The notes: generated by a model not told the origin, from the sequence alone. Positions 38,755-48,704 are shown, counted from the stretch's first letter. The stretch: 64,000 nt of DNA from Pararhizobium sp. (GCA_017794825.1 CP051237.1:4048501-4112500); one strand, 5' to 3'. Numbers and translations: made by a program.

Positions 38755-39816
38755 TCAGGCCTGTTTTTCTTCCAGCCGGCTGATGCGCCGGTCCGTCCAG
38801 TTCAGCCGCTCCGCCATGATCTTGCGGACGTCGCCGGCTATTTCGGGTTCGCGGCTCAGAAGATCGTCGAGTTCGGTCATCTGGTTCATGGCAATCAGCC
38901 GCAATATGTCGTCGCGAACGCCGCCGTCCGGACGTCGGGGCAGCGCCTTCACAGGCTGCGCCATGTCCAGGCTCGCGTCACGGTTCTGCTTGCGGATGCG
39001 CGCATTGAAATCCGGCAGGTCAATCTCCTTTTCGTCGGTCTCGACGAATGCATAGATGCCGACGCCCTTGCGGGGCAGGGGATAGAGGCTGAGCGCCACG
39101 TCGCGAATGGCCGGATCGGCGCGCAACACGGTATTGATCGCCGGCCCTTCGCGCTCGATGCGGTCGCCGGTTCCCTCGCCGTCCGACCAGGAAAACAGGC
39201 CGCGGGTGATCAGGTTGTAGACCTTCTTGCCGGTCGCCATCCAGATGCGCGACGGCAGGGATTTGCGCGCCAGGATCCGTCTTTCCGTCGCGGTCATCAG
39301 ATGCGGCGCGAAGGACCGTTTCTGCTTGATGAGATGCCTGAGATCCTCGTAGGCGAGCGTGCGATAGTAACGTCCTTTCCGGCGATGACGGGACGCGAGC
39401 TGAAAATCGATCACCGCAGCCCTGCCGTCCGGCAGCATCAGCCAGTTCTGCGGCTTGGCGAGATCGTTATGGGTAATGCCGCGGCGGCGCAGATCGCGCA
39501 GCAGACGGCCGGCGTCGCGATACCACGTCGCATTGTCCGGCCGCGCCAGATGCAGCGGCGTGCCTTCCGTCCAGGACCGGAAAAGCCCGTCGCGGTCGAC
39601 CTCGATCAGCTCCGGCGTTCCGGCGATTCCTTTGACTGCTCTCAGAGCCCTGATTTCGCGATTGGCGAGAAACCAGGCGAGCGGCCGGGACCAGAGAGGC
39701 GAAGCCGACACGATGCGCCGGGCGACCCGCTCGTCGGGCCGGTCGCTGAAATGGCCGGCGCGCGTCTCGGAAAAGACGTCGCGTTTGAATACTGTGTCGG
39801 AGACGAATTCTGACAT
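38755..39816 (-). CDS. protein-kinase-like protein fused to an acyl-CoA-ligase C-terminal-like domain
   Basis: A 353-aa protein. Residues 30-165 resemble the catalytic loop region of RIO/WaaP-type small kinases: GITHNDLAKPQNWL (His116-Asn117-Asp118 and Asn124) and the metal-binding AVIDFQLA (Asp137). An N-terminal glycine-rich loop is not evident. Residues about 214-310 resemble the C-terminal domain of AMP-binding ligases: VLRADPAIRDVALSLYPLP, GIYAFVET and ALPRRPDGGVRDDILRLIA, but the catalytic lysine of the usual GK is glycine. The stop is 9 bases from the convergent marR stop. Function is not known. Confidence 0.65.
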   Translation of the reverse strand: MSEFVSDTVFKRDVFSETRAGHFSDRPDERVARRIVSASPLWSRPLAWFLANREIRALRAVKGIAGTPELIEVDRDGLFRSWTEGTPLHLARPDNATWYRDAGRLLRDLRRRGITHNDLAKPQNWLMLPDGRAAVIDFQLASRHRRKGRYYRTLAYEDLRHLIKQKRSFAPHLMTATERRILARKSLPSRIWMATGKKVYNLITRGLFSWSDGEGTGDRIEREGPAINTVLRADPAIRDVALSLYPLPRKGVGIYAFVETDEKEIDLPDFNARIRKQNRDASLDMAQPVKALPRRPDGGVRDDILRLIAMNQMTELDDLLSREPEIAGDVRKIMAERLNWTDRRISRLEEKQA

Positions 39817-39900
39817 GGTGTCCTCGTTACGCTCTGTTATGCGATCGGCCGGCGCCGCGCAATACTGTGCGTATACTTCCCCGGCGTCTCCGGCGCCCGG

Positions 39901-41079
39901 TCAATCTCTGGCGTAGTCGTCGCCGTAGCGCACGTCCGAAACGCCGATCAGACGCGCAAGCCGGTGAAGTTCGGCTTCAAGGCGGGCGTGGCGCTGCGCG
40001 CTCCACTGCACGCGCGGTTCCGGCCAGAAGCGCGTTGCGCAGATGAAGCCGGCGTTGCGATCCGCCTTGATTTCCATGCGGCCGACGAAGCGGTCGCCCT
40101 CCAGCAACGGGTAGACATAATAGCCCCAGAGACGTTTTTCCGCCGGCACGAAGATCTCGATCCGGTAGTCGAAGCCGAAAAGGCGCTCCGTGCGCGTCCG
40201 GTCCCGGATTGCCGGGTCGAACGGATTGATGATGCGCAGCCGGCTCGTCGGCTCCGGCGTATCGGCAAGTCTCTGCTCGATCTCGGGAACGGCCAGAGCC
40301 TTGATCCATTGCCGGTCGGCCGTCTGTATCTCGACCTCTATAAGCGCGCCGTTTCGCCGTTCGATCCACTGGCGGACTTCCGCCGGCGTCGTCGCTTCCC
40401 AGAAGCGCTGGACTTCTCCCGGCGTTGCGAATGTCAGACGGGAGAGGGCGGCGTCGCACAGCCAGTCCACCTGCCGGTCATGCGCAATCTCCTGCGCGCG
40501 CAGGTCTTCAGGGATCACCCGGTGCGTGAGATCGTAGTACTTGATGAAATTTTCACGATGGGATGTCGAGAGATCGCCGACATACCAGAGGTAGTCCAGC
40601 GTCTTCTTGTGCGGCGGGCGCGCCCACATTTCCCGCTCGCCTTCGATCTTCGTGTCAAAGGCGTGGGTCGACAGGGGACCCTCGTTCTCGATCCTGTCCC
40701 GGATGATCTGCTGTTCGGCGGCGTCTAGGGCGGGACCGTAATAACTTGAGCGGTGGAGCCGGTCGCGCATTCGATCGAACTGGCGTCGCCACATAGGATA
40801 GAATTCCACCGGAATGACCGATGCGTCATGCGTGTAGTGTTCGAAGATCATCCGGTCCCTGGCCAGCAGCTTTCCGAGCATCGGTTCGCGATAGTTCTGG
40901 TTGCGGCTCCACAGGATGTGGTGGTGGGCCCGGGTCACGTTGCGTATCGTGTCGAGTTGCACGAAGCCGAGCGAACGGATCGTCCCCATCAGGTCGAGCG
41001 GACCGGTCGGCGTGGCGGAGAGCCCCTGGGCGGCCAGCCAAAGTCGGCGCGCGTCGCGATTGGAAATCCTCAATGGCAT
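39901..41079 (-). CDS. YcaQ/AlkZ-family winged-helix DNA glycosylase
   Basis: A 392-aa protein of the HTH_42 family, whose characterised members unhook interstrand crosslinks or excise alkylated bases. The catalytic QxD motif is present as Gln41-Leu-Asp43 in VQLDTIRNVTRAHH; the E. coli YcaQ type also has QxD. Other family blocks are FEHYTHDASVIP, GPLSTHAFD, RLRIINPFDPAIRDRTR and the beta-barrel end LLEGDRFVGRMEIKADR. It lies 16 bases downstream of the ClC gene on the same strand. Confidence 0.88.
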   Translation of the reverse strand: MPLRISNRDARRLWLAAQGLSATPTGPLDLMGTIRSLGFVQLDTIRNVTRAHHHILWSRNQNYREPMLGKLLARDRMIFEHYTHDASVIPVEFYPMWRRQFDRMRDRLHRSSYYGPALDAAEQQIIRDRIENEGPLSTHAFDTKIEGEREMWARPPHKKTLDYLWYVGDLSTSHRENFIKYYDLTHRVIPEDLRAQEIAHDRQVDWLCDAALSRLTFATPGEVQRFWEATTPAEVRQWIERRNGALIEVEIQTADRQWIKALAVPEIEQRLADTPEPTSRLRIINPFDPAIRDRTRTERLFGFDYRIEIFVPAEKRLWGYYVYPLLEGDRFVGRMEIKADRNAGFICATRFWPEPRVQWSAQRHARLEAELHRLARLIGVSDVRYGDDYARD

Positions 41080-41095
41080 TGGAACATGTCAGACT

Positions 41096-42730
41096 TTAAA
41101 GATGCTCTTCCTTGGCGACATCGATGAGCCGCTTGTTGAAATAGGCCAGCGCCTTGACGTGAGTCGCCCACGCAATGATGTGGGTTCCATGCTTTTCGTC
41201 AACCACCGGCAGGCGTGACGCTCCGCCGGTGTCGAAGATTCGCAAGGCTTTGTCGAGCGTATCGGTCGGTTTCAGCGACATGCTCCGTTCCTTGTCATAT
41301 TCGACAGGTTCGTCGTCGGAGCTCACCGGCGTCATGAAATCCATGACCTTGACGTTGCGGCCCACGATCTGTTGCGGGCCTGCCTGAACGAATATGCCGC
41401 GCATCTCCAGCTGCCAGTTGAAATAGGAATGTCCGTGGATCGCCTGGTTGATGCCGTGCGCGATCGCCACGGTGAGAAGCAGCGCAATGGACAGTTCATA
41501 GCCGCCCGTCAGCTCGAAGACGATCAGCGTCGTCGAGATCGGCGCGCCGAGGACTGCGCCGACAACCGCTCCCATGCCGAGAAAGGAATAGAGGGCCGAG
41601 CTGGACGCAAGGTCCGGAAAGGCCGATGCGGCGATTATGCCGTAGGCGCCGCCGGTCATGGCGCCGAGATAAAGCGAGGGCGAGAAGACGCCGCCGCCGA
41701 AACGCGAGGCGAGCGTAATGGAGGTGGCGGCCGTCTTGGCGACGATCAGCGTCAGCATCATCGCCAGCGACAGGCGCCCCCAGAGGGCTTCGTCCGTCGC
41801 TTCGTATCCGACGCCCAGGATTTGCGGCAGGAAGTAGCCGATGCAGCCGACCGCCAGTCCTCCGACCACCGGGCGCAGCCAAAGCGGCATCGTTATCTTG
41901 CGGGCCAGGAAATCGGTGGAGAACAGCGAGAACTGGAAAGAAATCGCCACGATCGCTGAAATGATCCCGAGTATGGCGAAACCCGGAAATTCCCAATAGG
42001 AGACGACCGTGTAGTGCGGGACGGTAAAGGTGACGACCTCTCCGAACCAGTTTCGCGACACGATGGCGGCTACGGTGGACGATATGACGATCGGCACGAA
42101 GGACCGCAGGGAATAGTGGCCCAGAATCACCTCGTGAGCGAACAGGACCCCGGCGATCGGCGCGTTGAAGCTCGCCGAAATGGCCCCGGCGACGCCGCAG
42201 CCGAGAAGAGTGCGATCGCACCATGGCGGCATCTTGCTGTGGCGGGCGATCGCCGCTGCAAGCGTCGCTCCGAGATGGATGATCGGCCCTTCGCGGCCGG
42301 CGCTTGCGCCGGATCCGAGTGAAATCGCCGAGAGCAACGCGGAAAAGATACCCTCGCGAAAGCCGAGGCGCTTGCCGGAGACGGCCCGGGCCTCGATGAC
42401 GTCCGCCACCGCAAGCGTTCGCCGCTGCGGCAGGAACCGCAGCATCTGTCCGACGACGAGGCCGCCAGCCGCCGGCGCGAAGACGACCATGTACCATGGA
42501 ACCTTGCGGGCGGCGGAAATCACATTTTCGGTGCTGTCGCGAAGCCAGGCGAGCTGAACGAGGCCGATCAGTTCACGAAAAATGATGGCCGCGATCGTTA
42601 CCGCGAGACCTCCGGCGAGCGAAAGCAGCCACAGTCGCGGCTGCTTTTCGTCGAGGAACGACCGGATGTTCGGCGTCACCCAGAGCCGGATCTGCTGCGG
42701 CAGCGATCGGATGTATTCGGGCAACATCAC
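41096..42730 (-). CDS. ClC-family chloride channel/transporter with CBS domains
   Basis: Polytopic membrane protein (544 aa) with the ClC selectivity segment GSGASAGREGPIIH, in which the glutamate of GREGP is the external gate; FNAPIAGVLFAHE and GGGVFSPSLYLGAM follow. Residues about 455-540 form a CBS pair (VMDFMTPVSSD, ALRIFDTGGASRLPVVDE). Proton-coupled exchange rather than a pure channel is possible, but the internal glutamate was not assigned. Confidence 0.92.
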   Translation of the reverse strand: MMLPEYIRSLPQQIRLWVTPNIRSFLDEKQPRLWLLSLAGGLAVTIAAIIFRELIGLVQLAWLRDSTENVISAARKVPWYMVVFAPAAGGLVVGQMLRFLPQRRTLAVADVIEARAVSGKRLGFREGIFSALLSAISLGSGASAGREGPIIHLGATLAAAIARHSKMPPWCDRTLLGCGVAGAISASFNAPIAGVLFAHEVILGHYSLRSFVPIVISSTVAAIVSRNWFGEVVTFTVPHYTVVSYWEFPGFAILGIISAIVAISFQFSLFSTDFLARKITMPLWLRPVVGGLAVGCIGYFLPQILGVGYEATDEALWGRLSLAMMLTLIVAKTAATSITLASRFGGGVFSPSLYLGAMTGGAYGIIAASAFPDLASSSALYSFLGMGAVVGAVLGAPISTTLIVFELTGGYELSIALLLTVAIAHGINQAIHGHSYFNWQLEMRGIFVQAGPQQIVGRNVKVMDFMTPVSSDDEPVEYDKERSMSLKPTDTLDKALRIFDTGGASRLPVVDEKHGTHIIAWATHVKALAYFNKRLIDVAKEEHL

Positions 42731-42737
42731 TCTGTCG

Positions 42738-43244
42738 CTATTTCCTGTTGATTCCGATGCTTCGACCAGCCCGATCGGGCCAGGGCAAACCCGACTGAAG
42801 CCGGCGCATCCCGTCTATGGCTTTGTACATCCCGGCTGGAATCGGGGTCACCTTTGGCCCGGAGGCGTCGATGTGCAGGTATAGCACTTCAGACGTCGCC
42901 GACACCCAGCCGTCGGCGTGAATCAGTTCCTGGTAGGCGTGCAGGCGTTTTTCATCGAGATCGAGCACGCGGAAGCTCACGTGGACGCTGTCGCCCTGAT
43001 GGACCTCCCGCAGATAGCAGACATGCAGTTCGGCGACATAGAAGCTCAATCCGTTTTTCCGCACATAGTCCTCGGTCATGCCGAACGCGCCGAATACCGA
43101 ATCCGCGCCCTGATCGAAAAGCACATTGTAATAGGCCATGTTCAGATGGCCGTTGTAGTCGATCCAGTCTGCTTTGATTTCGGCGGGCGGCGCAAGGAAT
43201 GGCGCGTTTGTTTTCACCGGTTGTTCCACTCCCCTTTTCGCCAT
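42738..43244 (-). CDS. acyl-CoA thioesterase, hot-dog fold (4HBT)
   Basis: A 168-aa hot-dog thioesterase. The 4HBT active-site signature appears as WIDYNGHLNMAYY near residue 27, followed by FYVAELHVCYLREVHQGD. It is 7 bases upstream of the ClC gene, same strand. Similar proteins act on betainyl- or carnitine-derived CoA esters, but no carnitine genes are adjacent, so the substrate is open. Confidence 0.85.
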   Translation of the reverse strand: MAKRGVEQPVKTNAPFLAPPAEIKADWIDYNGHLNMAYYNVLFDQGADSVFGAFGMTEDYVRKNGLSFYVAELHVCYLREVHQGDSVHVSFRVLDLDEKRLHAYQELIHADGWVSATSEVLYLHIDASGPKVTPIPAGMYKAIDGMRRLQSGLPWPDRAGRSIGINRK

Positions 43245-43326
43245 ATTGATAGGCCCGTTTTACTTTACTCGTTGAGGCAGGCGCCACAAGAGGCATCCTG
43301 CGGAAACGGCATATGGGAGTTAGAAT

Positions 43327-44736
43327 ATGGTCCTGGCGGATGCGGGCGCCGGCTTGCGCAACGAAACGGGAATTTCAGCGGTTCTCGGCATACTCAAGCG
43401 GCGTTTCGGCGAGCGTTTTCAGACTGGAGAAGCCTTTCGCGCCCAGCATACCCATACCACCACCTATATTCCGGGCCAGTTGCCGGACGGGGTCGCATTT
43501 CCCGAAACCGCAGGCGAGATTTCGGAGATCGTGCGTATTTGCGCCGAACATCGCGTGCCGATCATTCCGTTCGGGGCGGGCACATCGCTTGAAGGCCATC
43601 TCAACGCGCCGAACGGCGGCCTGAGCGTGGACACCTCGCGCATGAACCGCATAATCGGCGTCAATCAGGAGGATCTGGATTGCGTTGTCGAGCCGGGGGT
43701 GACGCGGGAAGAGCTCAACACCCATCTGCGCGACACCGGCCTGTTCTTTCCGATCGATCCAGGCGCGAACGCGTCGATCGGCGGCATGGCGTCAACGCGT
43801 GCATCGGGAACCAATGCGGTGCGCTACGGCACGATGCGCGAAAACGTTCTGGCGCTGACCGTGGTGACCGCCGACGGCAGGGAAATCCACACGGGAACGC
43901 GCGCCCGCAAGTCAGCCGCGGGCTACGATCTGACGCGGCTTTTCGTCGGATCGGAGGGCACGCTTGGCATTATCACCTCGATTGCGCTCAGGCTCTACGG
44001 CATCCCGCAGAAGATCACCGCCGGCGTGTGTCCGTTTCCGACCATCGACGACGCGGTCAACGCGGTTATCATGACCATCCAGATGGGTCTGCCGGTCGCC
44101 CGCATCGAATTGCTGGATGCGACGATGGTCAGGGGCGTGAACGCCTATACGGGGCTTGGCTATCCGGAAATGCCGCTGCTCTTTCTCGAGTTCCACGGAA
44201 CGGACGCCTTCGCCGAGGAGCAGGCCGTGACGTTTGGCGAGATCGCGGCGGAATTCGGCGCCGGCGAATTCATCTGGGCGAGCGAGCAGGAGGAACGCAA
44301 CCGCCTGTGGAAGGCGCGGCACAACGTCTATTTCGCCGGCATGGCGATGCGTCCGGGCTGCACCAACATCACAACCGATGTCTGCGTGCCGATATCCCGC
44401 CTGACCGAGTGCATCCACGAAACGCATCGCGATATCGAGGAGTCGGGGCTGCTTGCGCCGATCGCCGGCCATGTCGGCGACGGCAATTTTCATGTCATGG
44501 TGATGATCGACGCCAACGATCCCGAAGAAATCCGGCAGGGCGAGGCGTTCGTCGCCCGGCTGAACGAACGGGCGCTGTCGATGGAAGGCACGTGTACGGG
44601 CGAACATGGCGTCGGGCAGGGCAAGCAGGCGGCGCTGCGCACCGAGGCCGGAGACAGTCTCGACACGATGCGCGCCATCAAGCGGGTGCTTGACCCGGAC
44701 AACATCATGAATCCGGGCAAGATATTCTCCATCTGA
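43327..44736 (+). CDS. FAD-linked oxidase, D-lactate dehydrogenase/glycolate oxidase GlcD type
   Basis: A 469-aa flavoprotein of the VAO family. The PP-loop FAD-binding region is IIPFGAGTSLEGHLNAPNGG with DPGANASIGGMASTRASGTN, and the C-terminal domain carries the metal-binding GHVGDGNFH and CTGEHGVG. The architecture matches single-chain D-lactate dehydrogenase (cytochrome) more than the multi-subunit glycolate oxidase, since no glcE or glcF is adjacent. A GGGAG lies 8 bases before the ATG. It diverges from the thioesterase gene. Confidence 0.88.
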   Translation: MVLADAGAGLRNETGISAVLGILKRRFGERFQTGEAFRAQHTHTTTYIPGQLPDGVAFPETAGEISEIVRICAEHRVPIIPFGAGTSLEGHLNAPNGGLSVDTSRMNRIIGVNQEDLDCVVEPGVTREELNTHLRDTGLFFPIDPGANASIGGMASTRASGTNAVRYGTMRENVLALTVVTADGREIHTGTRARKSAAGYDLTRLFVGSEGTLGIITSIALRLYGIPQKITAGVCPFPTIDDAVNAVIMTIQMGLPVARIELLDATMVRGVNAYTGLGYPEMPLLFLEFHGTDAFAEEQAVTFGEIAAEFGAGEFIWASEQEERNRLWKARHNVYFAGMAMRPGCTNITTDVCVPISRLTECIHETHRDIEESGLLAPIAGHVGDGNFHVMVMIDANDPEEIRQGEAFVARLNERALSMEGTCTGEHGVGQGKQAALRTEAGDSLDTMRAIKRVLDPDNIMNPGKIFSI

Positions 44737-44864
44737 TCGGAAAAGGCGCAACGCGCCCGGATCGCCTGCTCGCGCCGTTTGCCTGGAAACAGCCCGGCGG
44801 GAAACTATTTGTCATTTAACTCGCGGTCGAAAGCGCTATGATCGACGGCACGTACAAATCGCGC

Positions 44865-44887
44865 TGCGGCGTTTGCGCCGCCGCAAA
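44865..44887 (+). other. hairpin just upstream of the asmA ribosome-binding site
   Basis: TGCGGCG (44865-44871) pairs with CGCCGCA (44879-44885) around a 7-base loop; a competing TTTGCG/CGCAAA stem (44872-44877 with 44882-44887) overlaps it. They end 3 bases before the AGGAG of the CTG-started gene, so could influence initiation. Confidence 0.35.
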
Positions 44888-44900
44888 TTAGGAGTTTGTC

Positions 44901-47900
44901 CTGGTCCGTCTGTTCGTCATTTTCGGAGGTCTGCTTGTTCTGGCGCTGTTTGCTGCGCTGATCGGACCCTATTTCATCGACTGGAGCAGCTACCGGCAGG
45001 ATTTCGAGCGGGAAGCCGGGCGTATTCTCGGCCAGAAAGTGCAGGTGCGCGGCAGCGCGGAAGCCCGGCTCCTGCCTTTTCCCTCCGTGACGTTCGGCGA
45101 CGTGGCCGTAGGCGAAGCCGACGACGGCGCGCCCATGATGACGATCGACCGTTTTGCGATGGATGTGGAGCTTGCGCCGTTCCTGAGCGGCGAGATCCGC
45201 ATCTTCGACATGCGCATCGAAGGTCCGAAGGCCTTCGTGCGTCTGTCCGAAACCGGTGAACTCGATTGGGCGCTCAGAAGCGAGAAATCCTTCTCCAGCC
45301 AGCCGGTCATCCTTGAAAACATTACTGTTATTGGCGGCGACGTCACCATCATAGACGATCAGAACGGCCGCCGTCATACGGCCGAGGATCTTGATTTGAG
45401 GATGTCGGCGAAGTCCATCGAGGGTCCGTGGCAAATCGACGGCTCCGGACGGTTCGACGGCTATGCAAGCGCCTTTTCGCTGTCCACCGGCGCGCCGCTC
45501 GAGAGCGGCGGCGTCCGGTTGCGGGCAGGCATCTATCCTGATGCGCTGCCGGTGTCGATTCAGCTTGAGGGCGATGCGCGGATCGAGGATCTGAAACCTC
45601 GCTACAGCGGCAATTTCTCCGCCGATGTCATGTCGCTGCTCACCGACGAAAACGCTGAAGCGAACGGCCGCAGGAACGACAGTGCAACGCACACCCGCAT
45701 TGCCGGCAAGTTCGAACTGGATAACGAGCGACTTCGCGTGCCCGAATACCGCATGCAGACCGGGCCGAAGGACAATCCCTATATCGTCACCGGCGAAGCG
45801 ACTTTCGACACCGGTCCCGATCCCGAATTCCTGCTGATCGCCGACGGGCAGCAATTCAATCTGGACCGGATCGACGCCGAAGACTCGAGCCTGGCGGATT
45901 TCGCCGGGTCGCGATCGTTCCGGGAAAGGCTCACCGATTTCCATCGTTTCGTCTCGCTCGTTCCTGTGCCGCAAATGCCGGGCAAGGTGTCTGTCGCGCT
46001 GCCAGCGATCGTCGCCGGCGACACGACCTTTCGCGACATCTCGCTGGAAGCCATCCCGGAGAATGGCGCCTGGAAGCTTGAAAAACTCGAAGCCAAGCTG
46101 CCGGGGCGCACGACCTTCCTCGCCAACGGCCGGCTCGGCGTCGACGCCGATTATGGTTTCAGCGGCGAAATAGTCGTCGCCTCGCTGCAGCCTTCGGGCT
46201 TCGCGTCCTGGCTCAGCGACTCGGTCGATCCCAGCATACGACGCCTTGACAGGGCGGGCCTGTCTGCTTCGGTCGAGTTGTCGCCGCAACTGCAGCGGAT
46301 GGAAAATCTCGAAATCGCCGTCGGCACGGCGACGCTCAAGGGGCGGCTCGAGCGGATCGTGCCGAGACAGGGACGTCCGTCGCTGTCGCTGGTGCTTGAA
46401 GGTGAAACCATTGACGCGGACGCGTTGCGCGCGTTTTCCGCCCTTGTGGCCGGCGATCATGAAGCCAACAGGCTTTCCGGCCATGACATTGGCGTGCGGA
46501 TGAGCGCGGAAAGCCTGCAATTGGCCGGTCTCGACGCCAACGATCTCGACATGTCTGTGCGCCTGAAAAGCGGCACGCTGGATATCGACCGGCTGACGGT
46601 CAACGATCTTGCAGGGGTATCCCTGACAATGGTCGGCCGGCTGGACAACGCATTCACGGCTCCCGCCGGCGATCTGGACATCACGCTGACGGCAGAGCAG
46701 ATGGACGGCGTCGCAAGGGCCCTCGGCGAACTCGGCTTCATCCATCCGGCCGCCGATCACCTGCGGCGCAACGCCGGTCTTTTCGGCAACACGACGGTCA
46801 ACGCCAGGGCGCTCTTCCTGACGCCGCAGGGCGGAGCGACGCAGCTTATCGCCCGCGCTTCCGGCAATTCTGGCGGCACACAGTTCAACGCGGTCTTCGA
46901 AAAGAAGAACATCCACGCGCCGATGAGCCAGAACGACATGTCGGCGAAGATCGACGTCAACAACTACTCCTCGCGCACCATGCTTCGCCAGTTCGGGATA
47001 GATCTGCTGGGGGCGGGCGCCGACAGCGCGGCGAGCGCCTCGCTGCAGATGAGCGACAATGCCGACGCGCGCGCAGATTTCACGCTCGGCTATCTGTCCG
47101 GCGACCTCCAGTTCAATGCGCGGGGCAAAGCCTGGGGCGACGACGAGGACCGGTTGCTTGGCGATTTCGCCTTCGACATGACGTCGGGCGACCTGTCGCC
47201 CTATTTGCTGGCGGCCGGCTTGTCGATTGGCGGACCGCAAGTCAGCCTGCCGGCGAAAGTCAACGCGCGCGTCGAAGCAGACAGCGAGACGCTGTCGCTC
47301 CGTTCCATGGAAGGCGCGGTGGAAGATATCCAGTTCGCCGGAAATCTCGCCATGCCGCGCGACCGGACGGAGATTGCGCTTTCCGGTGATCTCGCCCTTT
47401 CGGAGCTTGATATCGGGTGGCTCGCCGAATCGGTTCTGGGCGAGGGGGCTGTCTCTTTCTACGACGGAAGCTGGAGCAACTCCGGGTTTGCGCCGTCGAC
47501 ATTCGGGGACACGCGTTTCGATATTGCCGTGACCGCACAGAGGGCGTTGCTGCCGGGTACGGACGCCATCCGGGACTTCAGGAGCAAGCTCGTTCTCGAA
47601 GACAACGAACTGCAATTGCGCGATCTCGCCGCAAGCTGGCTCGATGGAACCCTCGGCGGAAGCATTTCGCTTTCCAACCGCGGCGGCTCCGGAATTGTTT
47701 CGGGTCGGTTCGAACTTGCCGACGCCCAAATGGCGCCCCTGTTCTGGGATTATCGCGGCCAGCCCGCCGCCAGCGGCGATCTGGACCTGTCGCTGACGCT
47801 GGAGGGATCGGGCAAGAGCATGCAGGGCCTGGTCACCTCGCTCACCGGCACCGGGATCGCGACGGTGAGCGATCTGGAGGTCCGCGGGATCGGAAGCGAT

Positions 47901-48692
47901 GCGCTCGGCAGGCTGCTCGACGCCGCCGACCGGGAAGGGTTCGACACGGAAGCGGGCAATGTCGCGCGCGTCGCCGACCGGATCATACGCAATGGCCGAC
48001 TCTACAGCTCACGGGTTTCGGCGCCGTTCACTCTGGCTGCGGGCGTCGTCCGGGTTACGAACATGCGGTTCGAGGACACCGGCGTGACCGTGACGGGCGA
48101 TGCGCGGATCGATCTGCCACAGGACCAGATAGAGTCGGAGCTCAGGATCGAGTACGATCCCGGTCTTGAAGCCCTGACGGGCGCCGTGCCCGCCGTGGCG
48201 CTCGAATTTTCCGGTTCGATCGGCGCTCCTTCCGTGCGGGTCAACGCAGCCGAACTGACCAATTTCCTGTCGCTGCGGGCTTTCGAACGCGAGAGGCGCC
48301 GTGTCGAGTTGCTGCAGGCCGTGGTTCTGGAAAAGCAGCGCATGCGTCGCGAAGTCATGTTGTCTCGCGACTATCCGCAACAGCGGATCCGCGTCCGGCG
48401 GCTGGAACTTCAGCAGCAGGAGGAACAAAGGAAGGTCGACGAGGAACGGCAGCGGCAGGAAGAAGAACGCCTGAGGCGGGAAGAGGAACTGCTTCGCGAA
48501 AGCCGCGCGCAGGAACGCGCGGCCGTGCGCGTCGAAGAAGAGACGCAAGCGGCGCGGGACGTCGCGCCGGCCAATATGCCGACCCCGAGGCCGGCCCCCG
48601 ACAATCCGCCGACGGATAATGGCGGCGGCGTGCCGCTGGTCTTCGACGATCTTTACAAGAAGCTGGAAGAAGCGGTGTTTCCGAACAACTGA
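44901..48692 (+). CDS. AsmA-family outer-membrane/envelope biogenesis protein
   Basis: A very large protein (about 1263 aa) with an N-terminal membrane anchor (LVRLFVIFGGLLVLALF), an AsmA domain (FIDWSSYRQDFEREAGRILG, RLLPFPSVTFGDV) and a long beta-rich periplasmic body. C-terminal residues about 1125-1200 form a charged helix of R/E/Q repeats. AsmA-like proteins bridge the periplasm and move phospholipids. The frame has an upstream stop at 44889 and no ATG, GTG or TTG before the anchor; CTG at 44901 with AGGAG six bases upstream is the best start. Using the first GTG (45039) would delete the anchor. Confidence 0.88.
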   Translation: MVRLFVIFGGLLVLALFAALIGPYFIDWSSYRQDFEREAGRILGQKVQVRGSAEARLLPFPSVTFGDVAVGEADDGAPMMTIDRFAMDVELAPFLSGEIRIFDMRIEGPKAFVRLSETGELDWALRSEKSFSSQPVILENITVIGGDVTIIDDQNGRRHTAEDLDLRMSAKSIEGPWQIDGSGRFDGYASAFSLSTGAPLESGGVRLRAGIYPDALPVSIQLEGDARIEDLKPRYSGNFSADVMSLLTDENAEANGRRNDSATHTRIAGKFELDNERLRVPEYRMQTGPKDNPYIVTGEATFDTGPDPEFLLIADGQQFNLDRIDAEDSSLADFAGSRSFRERLTDFHRFVSLVPVPQMPGKVSVALPAIVAGDTTFRDISLEAIPENGAWKLEKLEAKLPGRTTFLANGRLGVDADYGFSGEIVVASLQPSGFASWLSDSVDPSIRRLDRAGLSASVELSPQLQRMENLEIAVGTATLKGRLERIVPRQGRPSLSLVLEGETIDADALRAFSALVAGDHEANRLSGHDIGVRMSAESLQLAGLDANDLDMSVRLKSGTLDIDRLTVNDLAGVSLTMVGRLDNAFTAPAGDLDITLTAEQMDGVARALGELGFIHPAADHLRRNAGLFGNTTVNARALFLTPQGGATQLIARASGNSGGTQFNAVFEKKNIHAPMSQNDMSAKIDVNNYSSRTMLRQFGIDLLGAGADSAASASLQMSDNADARADFTLGYLSGDLQFNARGKAWGDDEDRLLGDFAFDMTSGDLSPYLLAAGLSIGGPQVSLPAKVNARVEADSETLSLRSMEGAVEDIQFAGNLAMPRDRTEIALSGDLALSELDIGWLAESVLGEGAVSFYDGSWSNSGFAPSTFGDTRFDIAVTAQRALLPGTDAIRDFRSKLVLEDNELQLRDLAASWLDGTLGGSISLSNRGGSGIVSGRFELADAQMAPLFWDYRGQPAASGDLDLSLTLEGSGKSMQGLVTSLTGTGIATVSDLEVRGIGSDALGRLLDAADREGFDTEAGNVARVADRIIRNGRLYSSRVSAPFTLAAGVVRVTNMRFEDTGVTVTGDARIDLPQDQIESELRIEYDPGLEALTGAVPAVALEFSGSIGAPSVRVNAAELTNFLSLRAFERERRRVELLQAVVLEKQRMRREVMLSRDYPQQRIRVRRLELQQQEEQRKVDEERQRQEEERLRREEELLRESRAQERAAVRVEEETQAARDVAPANMPTPRPAPDNPPTDNGGGVPLVFDDLYKKLEEAVFPNN

Positions 48693-48704
48693 TCGTTCTG
48701 GCCG

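Noticed and set aside
44805..47729. 974-codon open frame antisense to the AsmA-like gene
   Set aside because: High-GC codon bias leaves the complementary frame open; it has no domain, no ribosome-binding site and Arg/His/Asp-rich shadow composition.
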